Shown here piece after piece: positions 8,592 to 17,016 of a stretch of DNA of 64,000 nt. Numbering within the stretch: the first letter of the stretch is position 1; each line of letters starts with the position of its first letter. The notes below the pieces were generated by a model that saw only the letters and a list, made by a program, of their open reading frames with translations, searched no databases and was not told where the DNA came from. The translations under genes were made by a program, and so were the position numbers. The stretch covers positions 1 through 64,000 of the forward strand of contig CAVSGS010000013.1 in assembly GCA_963727545.1 (NCBI GenBank), written 5' to 3'. Origin of the DNA: Flexifilum sp963727545. GTDB lineage: Bacteria; Chloroflexota; Anaerolineae; Aggregatilineales; Phototrophicaceae.

Positions 8592-11298
8592 GTGGGGGTA
8601 GAGCAGGGAAGTCGTGCCGCGATCTGTCTTCGCTAGAGGATGTTGTACTCTCTGCGCGGTGGCGATTGCCTGCGTGCGGCTGTGAGCGTCGAGCTTGAGG
8701 AAGATATTGTTCACGTGCTTCTTAACCGTGCCGATGCTGACGACCAGCGCCTCAGCGATCTCGCGGTTGGACGCGCCTTCCGCGATCAGGCGCAGCACTT
8801 CAAGCTCGCGCTCGCTGAGTGGCTCTAATGTCTCGCCGACGGAAATCGATGTCCGACGCTGTGAAGGGAGGTCAAACGCCGCGAGCAACCGATCAATGTA
8901 GCTTCCATGCGGGCTTTTCGCGCGGGCAATACGCATCAGTCTCGCCAATGGTTCGCCTTCATCGACAAAGGTTCGGAAGAAACCCTCTGGTTCCGCTATT
9001 TCCAGAGCACGATCGAGGACAACCAGCACTTCATCCGTTCGCCCCAAACCGTCCAACGCCCGCATCTCCAAAATCAGCATTTCGAGACGGCAGCAGAGGT
9101 AACCCGCCGCTGCGACCTGCGGACGCAGGTCGTCTAGGAGGGTCAACGCTTCTTCCAGCCCGCCATCTGCGGGCTGGTCAACAAGGGTACGGATCTGCTC
9201 GATGGCGAGGATTTGCGCTTCGAAGGGCGTCACATTTCGTCGTATAGGGGATTGCCGGAACAGGGCAAACACCTCATCCAGTACCCGGAGGCGCGTGAGG
9301 AAAGGAACCGATACCCTTGCCGGCATCGTCGGGTACAGTTCCAGAAGTTGCTGAATTGTCTGCACGGCACGCTGGAATGCTGCCTGATCGCCGTTGAGAT
9401 GATACAGGTGAGCCAACACGGCATAGCCTACCAAGCTGCCGTCAGGATGGCTGCCCTCGCACAGGTCAATAGATTGTGCGGCTGTGACCCCTGCTTCTGA
9501 CAGCCGATTCTGTTCGAGCTGCATCATCGCCTGATATCCGTAGGCAATGCCGACTGTGGGCAAATACCCCTGTTTCGCCTTGAGTGCCTCTTCGTAGAGG
9601 TCGCGGCAAGCCGCCTCCGCCCGGACATATCTTCCTTCTAGAAAGAGCGATTCGGCACGATACGCCATTGCCATTGTAGTCAGGTTCACGTCGTGCAGCG
9701 CTTGCCCAGCCGCAATTACCCGGTTGTACAGGTCGCGTGATTGTTCCCGCTGGTAGCGCCTCTGAAAGACGATGCCCTTCACCAGCAGCGCCTGTGCGCG
9801 TAGTTGGCTGTGCTGTTCGGACAGCCGTTGGAGCGCACTATCTGCCGCTTCAATGGCGCGGTCGAGATCGCCGGTTCTGCTCGCGTTCAGAGCGTCAATC
9901 GTATCGGCGTAACCGAGCAGTTCCTCAGAATCGGCTGGTGGCGGTCGAGTAGTTGCCAGGATCGAGCGCACGATTTCCACTTGCTTCTGTGCTGACTCCG
10001 ATGCGCCGATTGAGGCATACCACACACCGATATTGAGCGCCAACGTCGCGTGATTTCGCATCACGTCGTCAGGAAGATCGACAGCCCGCTTAATGCCGAA
10101 GTTGCCCCAGCTTTCGACCGGATAGCGTTTGGCAGATCCCTCCATGATACTCGCCGCGAGTTCGTAATCGCGCGCAATCAGGGCATGGCTGACCGCCTCG
10201 TTGAACAACTCCGCCCTCGCCAGCCAACGACTGGCGTTCCGGTGCAGATCGGCGACCGTTTCGCCGAGCAGTCGGTTGAGCGAATTGCGCAGCATGTCCC
10301 CGAACAGGTGGTGATAGCGATACCAGTAGCGCTCGTCGTCGAGCGGGATCAGGAAGAGGTTGCCCCGCTCGATCTGTTCCAGCAGCGCTTGACTGTCGCT
10401 TCGTCCGGTCACGGCGTCGCACAGCGAGCCATTCAGACGGCTAAGGATCGACGTTTGCAGCAGGAATGTGCGCAGGGGTTCAGGTTGGCGGTTCAAGACT
10501 TCCTCGGTCAGATAATCGAGGATGAAGCGATGACTGCCGGTAAACGCCGCGACGAACCCGGAAACGTCTTCACGCTCTTTCATCGCCAGCGCCACCAGTT
10601 GCAGCCCGGCGATCCAGCCTTCGGTGCGTGCATCCAGTTCTGTAATCTGTTCGGCGCTCAGCGTAATGCCAAGCATCTCCCGGAGAAACTGAGCAGCTTC
10701 TTCTGGCGTAAAGCGCAAATCGTCTGCCCGAATCTCTGCCAGTTGGTCGCGTCCCCGCAGGCGAGAAAGCGGTAGGGGCGGATCTTCGCGGCTGGTGATC
10801 ACCAGCCGAACTTGAGTGGGCAGGTGATCCAGCAGAAAAATCACCGCCTCGTGGATCGGCTGGGCGGTGATGAGGTGATAGTCGTCGAGAACGAGGGCAA
10901 CACGTCCAGCGAACGCCTCCACACGGCTGATCAGGGCGGTGAGGATGACTTTACCCGGCGGAGGCTGCGGTGAGAGCAGCATCGCCAACACGTCATCGAC
11001 GTCCAACCCCTCGACGGTGCTGAACGCGGCAGCCAGATAAGTCAGGAAACGGACGGGATCGTTGTCGTCCTCGTCAAGCGAGAACCAGCCGAACGACAGT
11101 CCCTCCGCTGTTTGGGACAACAACCATTCGCCGAGCAGCGTCGTCTTACCGTATCCGGCAGGCGCACAGACAAGCATCAACGGGCGTTCGAGGCTGGCGC
11201 TAAAGCGCTGGACGAGCCGAGGCACGAGCGATACGGTCTGCTCGCACCGGCGGCAAGGTCAGCTTGGTGCGCAGTAGCTCAGGGATGGTCGCAAGCAT
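8535..11298 (-). CDS. LuxR-family ATPase regulator (LAL), one +1 frame break near its start
   Basis: The expected LAL start, MLATIPELLRTKLTLPPV, is encoded from the ATG at 11298, but it joins the rest (PRLVQRFS and onward) only after a +1 step at codon CGT, about 11223. With the step the protein is about 920 aa, normal for the family. Features: P-loop APAGYGKTT, LVLDDYHLI, a long TPR-like region, and a C-terminal LuxR helix-turn-helix (LSERELEVLRLI; IGTVKKHVNNIF). After the helix-turn-helix is an unusual tail of about 35 residues, encoded by DNA that also forms promoter module A. It is the best candidate regulator for the four module copies around it. Confidence 0.85.
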
Positions 11299-11367
11299 TC
11301 AGTTGCCCTAAATTCATAAGTTAGCCGATTATAGCATTTGCATTCATTTACTTGCGAATCGCGTCCC

Positions 11368-11430
11368 AAAATCAACCCCGCGAATACGTCTTTTGGCTAC
11401 CACGAGTTAATTCGCCTGCGTGCTAGAGTG
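11368..11430 (+). promoter_or_regulatory. Promoter module copy B (hydrolase 2 unit)
   Basis: AAATCAACCCC, GCG, AATACGTCTTTTGGCTACC, 22 bases, then TAGAGTG, ending 39 bp before the hydrolase ATG at 11470. It matches copies A, C and D in box sequence and in the exact 22-bp spacing between GGCTACC and the -10-like heptamer. Confidence 0.78.
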
Positions 11431-11469
11431 AGGGAACTTGGCAAGTATTTTCAAGGAACGGAGAAACTG

Positions 11470-12564
11470 ATGCCTGCATCGAAGCCTATAGAGCCGACTA
11501 TTCAAGACCCACCGAACGAGAAGCCTAGGCGTGGCTGCCTGTTTCAAGTCGCACGAGGATTGCTGGCGATGGTTGTTTTGGTCATCGCCCTGAACCTGCT
11601 GGGCATCATCTACCAGCAAACTGCCGAAGCCAGCGACCGACAAGTCTATCCGCCGCCCGGTCAGTTGGTCGATGTGGGCGGTTTTCGGCTGCATATCTAC
11701 TGCATCGGCAACGGCAGCCCAACAGTGATCCTCGAAGCGGGAACCGGGGAATCATCGCTGGACTGGTCGTTGGTGCAGCCCGGTATCGCCGAGATCACGC
11801 GCGTTTGCGCCTATGACCGGGAGGGCTACGGCTGGAGCGACAGTGGAACGCATCCGCGTACCAGTCAGCAGGTCGCGGCTGACTTGCACACCCTGCTAAC
11901 CAACGCCCAAATCGAGCCACCGTACGTGCTGGTCGGGCATTCGGTGGGTGCTTACCACAATCAGGCGTACATCGCTCAGTATCCCGATGAGGTCGTGGGC
12001 GTCGTTCTGGTGGATCCTCCGGGCACGGAGTATTTCACGCAATCCGGTCAGTCGGATGAAGAAGTGGCGGCGTATTCCATCGGTATCAACTCCAGTGGCT
12101 TGCGGATACTGCGGTTTCTCAGCACGGTGGGCGTCGTTCGTCTGACGAATCTGGCGACGACAATCGATCCCGTCATGAGCGATTTGCCTGCCGACGAGCA
12201 GCCTGCCTACGCTGCATTGCTCAGCCAGACACGCTATTTCGCCTCGCTGCAAGAGGAATCGGAAACCTATGCTGCTAACCTGCGTTACGCGGGCGCGCTG
12301 CCACCTTTCAGCAGCGAGCTTCCGCTTGTGATCCTGACTCGTGATTGGAGTGCCGCGAAGTATGCGTCGGCTTTGACCGACCGCGACGATCAGCTCGCCT
12401 ATGCTTCACGCTGGTCTAATGCCCGCGTCGTGTCGGCTGTAGGCTCTGATCACTTCATCACTGTCCGACGCCCCGATCTCATCACCCAGTCGGTTCATGA
12501 TGTCGTCGAAGCAGCGCGCAGCGGTGAGCCATTGGACCAACCAGTGGTGGACGAAGCATCATGA
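11470..12564 (+). CDS. Membrane-anchored alpha/beta hydrolase, paralogue 2 (364 aa)
   Basis: Same design as the genes at 5622 and 13321: a basic RRGC motif, one transmembrane helix (about residues 30-48), the YPPPGQLV word, then an alpha/beta hydrolase domain with the GHSVGA elbow (Ser158), EAGTGESS oxyanion loop and a C-terminal GSDHFITV histidine. I chose the ATG at 11470, preceded by GGAACGGAG; the frame is open further upstream, but that part is promoter module B. The gene overlaps the next by four bases (ATGA), so the two are translationally coupled. Likely an esterase or acylase facing outward; substrate unknown. Confidence 0.88.
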   Translation: MPASKPIEPTIQDPPNEKPRRGCLFQVARGLLAMVVLVIALNLLGIIYQQTAEASDRQVYPPPGQLVDVGGFRLHIYCIGNGSPTVILEAGTGESSLDWSLVQPGIAEITRVCAYDREGYGWSDSGTHPRTSQQVAADLHTLLTNAQIEPPYVLVGHSVGAYHNQAYIAQYPDEVVGVVLVDPPGTEYFTQSGQSDEEVAAYSIGINSSGLRILRFLSTVGVVRLTNLATTIDPVMSDLPADEQPAYAALLSQTRYFASLQEESETYAANLRYAGALPPFSSELPLVILTRDWSAAKYASALTDRDDQLAYASRWSNARVVSAVGSDHFITVRRPDLITQSVHDVVEAARSGEPLDQPVVDEAS

Positions 12565-12815
12565 AACAGGTTTACGAAATCCGCGTCAAGGGACACCTTG
12601 ACGAGTCGTGGACGGACTGGCTGAATGGGCTAGCGATTCATCACGAACCCGGTGGCGATTTGCTGCTCAACGGGTCACTGCCGGATCAAGCGGCGCTGCA
12701 TGGAGTCCTGAACCGCTTGGGCGATCTGGGCGTGCAGTTGATCTCGGTGAATCCGGTTGAAGCTACCGGAACGAAGGGCGATAGGAAAGACGGTGAAGGC
12801 AAAGACGCAACCTGA
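12561..12815 (+). CDS. Small conserved protein of unknown function (84 aa)
   Basis: It starts MKQVYEIRVKGHLDESW and carries the pattern seen in small proteins often found next to hydrolases or transporters in Actinobacteria and Chloroflexota: IRVKGHLD..W, WLNGL.I.HE.GGDLLL.G, DQAALHGVLNRLGDLGVQLISV. It is compact, probably an alpha/beta ferredoxin-like fold, and cytosolic. Its start overlaps the preceding stop by four bases (ATGA). I recognise the family by pattern only; no function is known to me. Confidence 0.75.
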   Translation: MKQVYEIRVKGHLDESWTDWLNGLAIHHEPGGDLLLNGSLPDQAALHGVLNRLGDLGVQLISVNPVEATGTKGDRKDGEGKDAT

Positions 12816-13198
12816 TCTAATAGAGGGTATTTCGCCACTGCGTGCGGAAGATTATCCGCATGTACTGAAGGTGTGGGATGCATCGGTCCGCGCGACGCAT
12901 CATTTCGTTAGCGAAGCGGACATCAGATGGTCTGCCTGCCGGTTACATCTCAGTCGCACACGGGATGATCGAGATGCTGTTCGTGCATCCGGCGTGGCGC
13001 GGTCACGGGATCGGGCGGCGATGGCTCGTCTATGCGATTGACGTGCTCGGCGCGACCACGCTGGACGTCAACGAGCAGAACGAACAGGCGCTCGGCTTCT
13101 ATCTGCACATGGGGCTGGAAGTGGTCGGGCGTTCGGAGCGCGATGACTTTGGTAAGCCGTATCCGCTGCTTCCTATGCGTTTCAAGCGCGATCAGTGA
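12793..13198 (+). pseudogene. GNAT acetyltransferase remnant (YjaB-like) with internal deletion and frame break
   Basis: The N-terminal part starts at GTG 12793 (ISPLRAEDYPHVLKVWDASV, then RATHHFVSEADI). The C-terminal part is in the next frame and holds the acetyl-CoA loop HPAWRGHGIGRRWL and the closing NEQNEQALGFYLHMGLEV. Between them, around 12925-12940, the frame shifts and about 25 residues expected for this family are missing (the central strands before the MIEMLFV strand). The product is therefore probably inactive. It is the third gene of the unit driven by promoter copy B. A small assembly deletion is the alternative. Confidence 0.7.
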
Positions 13199-13223
13199 TC
13201 TACAATTCGTATACAATTTCTGG

Positions 13224-13285
13224 AAATCAAACCTTTGAATACGCCTTTTGTCTACCCGCAGTCAATCGCTTGATCCACGAGAGTG
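13224..13285 (+). promoter_or_regulatory. Promoter module copy C (hydrolase 3)
   Basis: AAATCAAACCTTTG, AATACGCCTTTTGTCTACC, 22 bases, then GAGAGTG, ending 35 bp before the ATG at 13321. It is the most diverged of the four good copies, but the 22-bp spacing is exact. Confidence 0.72.
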
Positions 13286-13320
13286 TGTGCAAGTGCATCG
13301 CTCAACAATCAGGTAGGAAA

Positions 13321-14382
13321 ATGATTATGCATTCGTCTGCATCGACTGAAACCACATCACAACCGGAAGCGACCCCACGCGGACGCGGCTGCCGGTTCTA
13401 TTTCAGCCGCGGGCTGAAGTGGTTCGGGATTACCCTAATCATTCTTGTCGTTTTGGGTGTGGGATATCAGACCGTTGCGACGGAAATCGACAAGCGCACT
13501 TACTTGCCACATGGTCAGCTTTACACAGTCAACGGACAGCAGATGCACATGGTCTGTATGGGCGAAGGCAGTCCGGTGGTCGTTCTGCAAGCGGGTGGAT
13601 TAGCCAATTCTACTTGGTGGTACTGGGTTCAGAACCAACTGGCGAAACATACACGGGTCTGCGCTTTTGACCGTCCCGGATTTGGCTGGAGCAAGCCGGT
13701 CGAGGGTTCGCGCGACGCGCTGGCGATTGATGCTGAGCTTCACGCCCTGCTCCGGCAGGCGGGTATTTCCGCACCCTATGTCATGGCAGGGCATTCGCTT
13801 GGTGCGCTGTGGACACGGGTTTATGCGGGGAAGTATCGACACGACATCGCCGGAGTTGTTTTCGTCGACAGTGCAGCGGTCCCGGTCGCGGATCCTTTTG
13901 AGACGCAGAGTGAGTTTGATGCGTGGGCGAAACCGCGTATCGTTTTGCAGATTCCTGTCTGGCTGCTCTACAGGCTTGGGATAGATCGCTTGATCGGTTC
14001 GAGTTTGTTTCTGTCTGCAGGCTATCCAGCGGATCTTGCGTCCGAAATGGCAGCCTTGCAAGCGCCAAATTCCGTGTTCGATGCGAGCTATGCCGAGCAA
14101 ATTCCGGGAATGGAGAAGACCATCAACGCTGCTGCTGCCATCAAGGATTTAGGCAATCTGCCCGTCATGGTTCTCTGGGCAGGCAACGGCGCGTTGGTCG
14201 TAGAGCAGGCGCGTCCGATTCGCGACGAAATCGCATCTCTATCAACGAATGAGGCGGTTCGATACGTTGATGGCGCGGATCACCTCTCCATCTTGGGTAA
14301 TGAGCAATATGCGCAGCAAGTGACCGATGCTATCCTCGACGTTATCGATGCTGTGACAACCGGCGAGCCACTAACGCAGTAG
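13321..14382 (+). CDS. Membrane-anchored alpha/beta hydrolase, paralogue 3 (353 aa)
   Basis: Closest to paralogue 1 at 5622: both share TEIDKRTY/VELDKRNY, GQLYTVNGQQMH/GQLYRVNGHMMH, LQAGGLA, WWYxVQNQLA, CAFDRPG and the end GADHxSILGNEQYA. One transmembrane helix lies at about residues 33-53, followed by the hydrolase domain with GHSLGA. I start at ATG 13321 after AGGTAGGAAA; ATG 13327 is also possible. It is the only gene behind promoter copy C. The similarity implies duplication within this locus. Substrate unknown. Confidence 0.88.
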   Translation: MIMHSSASTETTSQPEATPRGRGCRFYFSRGLKWFGITLIILVVLGVGYQTVATEIDKRTYLPHGQLYTVNGQQMHMVCMGEGSPVVVLQAGGLANSTWWYWVQNQLAKHTRVCAFDRPGFGWSKPVEGSRDALAIDAELHALLRQAGISAPYVMAGHSLGALWTRVYAGKYRHDIAGVVFVDSAAVPVADPFETQSEFDAWAKPRIVLQIPVWLLYRLGIDRLIGSSLFLSAGYPADLASEMAALQAPNSVFDASYAEQIPGMEKTINAAAAIKDLGNLPVMVLWAGNGALVVEQARPIRDEIASLSTNEAVRYVDGADHLSILGNEQYAQQVTDAILDVIDAVTTGEPLTQ

Positions 14383-14422
14383 AAGCTGCTGGAGCGGACT
14401 CGGGTTCGCCCCACTCACTGAC

Positions 14423-14484
14423 AAATCAACCCCTTCAATACGCCTTTTGGCTACCTACAGTCAACCCGTTTACCGCGTAGAGTG
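14423..14484 (+). promoter_or_regulatory. Promoter module copy D (ABC exporter)
   Basis: AAATCAACCCC, TTC, AATACGCCTTTTGGCTACC, 22 bases, then TAGAGTG, ending 39 bp before the ABC ATPase ATG at 14524. In this copy the word TCAACCC is repeated 35 bp downstream (14461-14467), between box and heptamer, suggesting a paired binding site. Confidence 0.78.
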
Positions 14485-14523
14485 CAAACTATCGAACGTA
14501 AGCGCAAGAGAGGAATGGGACAG

Positions 14524-15489
14524 ATGAACGATAATTCGCTCGTCATCGACACGCGCGGCTTGACCAAGACCTTCAAGGGGGTCAACGCGCTCCAGTCGCT
14601 CGACCTGAAAGTGCCCAAGAACTCGATCTTCGGGTTTCTGGGACCCAACGGCGCGGGCAAGACGACCACCATCAAGCTGCTGCTGGGGCTGTCACGCCCG
14701 ACCGGTGGCAGCGCCTGTGTCTTCGGGCTGGACAGCGTCAAGGATAGTACCGACATCCGGCGGCGGGTGGGCTATCTGGCGCAAGACCCGCGCTACTACG
14801 AGGACATGACCGCCCGCCAAACGCTGCGCTACACCGCCCATTTCTTCTATACGGGTCCAAAGCAGGCAGTCGAGGAGCGCATCGAGAACACACTGGAACT
14901 GGTCGGCTTGGCGGACAAGGCGGATCGCTCGATCAAGGGCTTCTCCGGCGGCGAACGTCAGCGGCTCGGCATCGCGCAGGCGCAGATCAACTTTCCCGAC
15001 CTGCTGATCCTCGACGAGCCTGCCGCTGCGCTCGACCCGATGGGACGGCACGACGTGCTGGAAGTCATGGAGCGGCTGCGCAAGCACACCACCATCTTCT
15101 ACTCGACGCACATCCTCGCGGACGTGCAGCGGGTCAGCGACACGGTGGCGATCCTCAAGCACGGGCAGCTCGTCGCGCAGGCGCCGATTGAGACGCTGCT
15201 GGCGGGTGGCGAAGGCGTGGTCTACACGGTCGCCGTCAAAGGCAGCCCGAACGGGACACAGGCGCGCATGGCGAGCCAGTCATGGGTGTCGTCAGTCAAC
15301 GTTGTGCCCAACAACGACGGACATACGACGTGGCAGGTGAACGTCAGCGACGAGAACGCCGCCGAAAACCAGCTATTGCGGCTGGTGATGGACGATCCGG
15401 CGCTGATTGTCACCGAGTTTGGGCGCAAGAAGTACGACCTCGAAGAAGTTTTCCTGAGCATTGTGGGAGAAGAACAACATGTCCACTAA
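14524..15489 (+). CDS. ABC transporter ATP-binding protein (321 aa)
   Basis: An ABC-2 type exporter ATPase. Walker A is GPNGAGKTT (about residues 40-48), the signature FSGGERQRL is at about 140-148, Walker B is LLILDEPAAALD (160-171), and the H-loop is STHIL. A C-terminal domain of roughly 100 residues, typical of drug or antibiotic exporters (CcmA/YhaQ-like), follows. I chose ATG 14524; ATG 14515 is nearer the purine-rich AGAGGA. The last 11 bases overlap the permease start, so the pair forms one exporter. The substrate is unknown. Confidence 0.92.
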   Translation: MNDNSLVIDTRGLTKTFKGVNALQSLDLKVPKNSIFGFLGPNGAGKTTTIKLLLGLSRPTGGSACVFGLDSVKDSTDIRRRVGYLAQDPRYYEDMTARQTLRYTAHFFYTGPKQAVEERIENTLELVGLADKADRSIKGFSGGERQRLGIAQAQINFPDLLILDEPAAALDPMGRHDVLEVMERLRKHTTIFYSTHILADVQRVSDTVAILKHGQLVAQAPIETLLAGGEGVVYTVAVKGSPNGTQARMASQSWVSSVNVVPNNDGHTTWQVNVSDENAAENQLLRLVMDDPALIVTEFGRKKYDLEEVFLSIVGEEQHVH

Positions 15490-16296
15490 TTCCACGTTCC
15501 AAGCGGTCAACGCGCGCGGCTGGCGCATCGGTTTCGGCAATATCCTTCGCCATGAAAATGCGAAATGGTGGCGCTCGCGCCGCTGGTTGATCAACATCTT
15601 GATCTGGACGTTGCTCGTGAACGGTATTTTACTCGCGAGCTTGATGTCCGATGCAGCGGAAGCCGCCGGCATCTTCAGGACGCCGGAACAGAAGATGGCT
15701 GAAGCCATGATGATCTTCGCCGTCGCCAGCGGGCTTGTTCGGGGCGATTGGCGCGGTCATCGCGATGCAGGGAGCGCTGATTGACGAGAAGAAAAGCGGC
15801 ACAGCGGCGTGGATCATGTCAAAACCCGCCTCGCGCGCCGCGTTCATCCTCGCTAAGCTGGTCGCGAATGCGATTGCGCTGCCACTGATCGTCGTGATTC
15901 TTGCAGAGCGTCGGGGTCTACGTTCTGGTGAGCCTGAAGCTCGGGATTTCGCTCCCGGTGGGTCAGTTCGCCGCCGGCGTGGGTCTGCTCTGCTTGCACA
16001 TGCTGTTCTACGTGACGCTCACGCTGATGCTGGGGGCATTCTTCTCCGAACGCGGTCCCGTGATCGGCATCCCGATCGCGCTGATCTTCTGCCCGATGCT
16101 GCTCAGCGGGCTGCTGGGGAAGATCGCCTACTTGACGCCGTGGCTGCTCGTCCCGGCTGGTTCGATGGACAGCCTTTCCGTTCAGGCGCTGGTGGGTGCT
16201 CCGCTGACGACGCCAATCCCCATCTTCGCGACCGTCATCTGGTGTGTGGTCTTTGTCGCAGTGGCGATCTGGCGCTTCGGGCGCGATGAGTTCTAG
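15479..16296 (+). CDS. ABC-2 type permease with two +1 frame breaks (about 271 aa)
   Basis: A membrane partner of the ATPase just upstream, overlapping its end. Reading requires two +1 steps, both at codon CTT: after 15736 (GGG CTT, then TTC GGG) and after 15902 (ATT CTT, then CAG AGC). With them the protein is continuous: a cytosolic start, a first transmembrane helix (LINILIWTLLVNGILLASLM), the conserved IDEKKSGTAAWIMSKP amphipathic loop, then five more hydrophobic segments ending VAIWRFGRDEF. The corrected length is normal for the family. It may be a pseudogene, an assembly artefact, or recoded. Confidence 0.75.
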
Positions 16297-16307
16297 AGCA
16301 GGCGTTT

Positions 16308-16337
16308 GTTCAGGGCAGGCGAAAGCCTGCCCTGAAC
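16308..16337. terminator. Perfect hairpin after the ABC permease
   Basis: GTTCAGGGCAGGC, GAAA, GCCTGCCCTGAAC: a 13-bp perfect stem closed by a GAAA tetraloop, 12 bp after the permease stop. There is no T-run, so it may serve as an mRNA 3' end stabiliser rather than a classical terminator. Confidence 0.55.
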
Positions 16338-16655
16338 GCCCGAAGTCAATCTGCACGGAGTTCGCTGCTTCGTCACCTTACAAAAGTTGTGATACGTCAC
16401 ACCCGGCGAGGTATTTTCCCACAACAAATCCTCACCCTACATACACTACATGGTATTTTCGTCAGCCATGAACGGTCTGAACAGTTTTTCACCTGTCTTC
16501 GGAAACCACTGCGACGTCGTAGCGGCGCATCATGTCGATCACATCGAGCGGCTGGATCGCGTAGGTCACGCCATCCATCCCGCGTTTGCGTCCATCTTCT
16601 CGACCGGGTGCCCCAACAGCCGTGCCACCTTCCCGCGCAGCGCTGCTGCCTAGAC
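16338..16655. other. Intergenic stretch with a small minus-strand remnant
   Basis: About 320 bp with no complete gene. On the complement, 16578 down to 16489 reads MDGVTYAIQPLDVIDMMRRY and ends VAVVSEDR-stop. This is protein-like, and its upstream continuation sits in a shifted frame (RGKVARLLGHPVEKMD). It may be the tail of a decayed gene. I do not recognise the family. Confidence 0.3.
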
Positions 16656-16688
16656 AAAAGCCTCGCAATTGCGAGGCTTTTGGTTTTT
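16656..16688. terminator. Bidirectional rho-independent terminator
   Basis: AAAAGCCTCGC followed by its complement GCGAGGCTTTT around AATT: a 26-base perfect palindrome, then GGTTTTTA on the plus strand and A-runs on the other side. It separates plus-strand transcription from 14.5-16.3 kb and the minus-strand SEC-C gene. Confidence 0.85.
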
Positions 16689-16693
16689 ATTCC

Positions 16694-16938
16694 CTAAAAG
16701 TAGTGATTCCGCTGCGCGCCGTCAAAGTACCCGGTCTTCAGGCAACAGTTCTTGAAAGCACTTGCCCGATCCGCAGGGGCAGAGATCGTTGCGTCCCAGT
16801 TTCTCGGTGAGTTCTTTGTCCCCATGAACGATCCGCGTGCCGCGTTTAACCTGAGTTTCGGAAGGGTAGCCCTTCCGGCGCTTGTTCATCGATTCAAAAG
16901 CGGCGTTCGTCCTCAAACTCGCAATGATTCGGCTTCAT
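16694..16938 (-). CDS. SEC-C zinc-motif protein with two +1 frame breaks (about 80 aa)
   Basis: GGAGGTG stands before the ATG at 16938. The frame runs MKPNHCEFEDERRF, then needs a +1 step at TTT-TGA (about 16896) into ESMNKRRKG, and a second +1 step at TTT-CAA (about 16754) to restore the zinc-binding end CPCGSGKCFKNCC. With both steps the protein is a complete small SEC-C protein ending GAQRNHYF. The motif (C-x-C-x8-C-C class) matches the SecA C-terminal zinc motif. Without the steps, only a 64-residue frame with a broken motif remains. Function: probable zinc-binding adaptor, unknown partner. Confidence 0.72.
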
Positions 16939-17016
16939 GATTGCACCTCCACTTCTTCATGACGATGACCCTAGTGTAGCTAATAATTATAAAATATCAA
17001 GAGAGGTGAATAAGGG

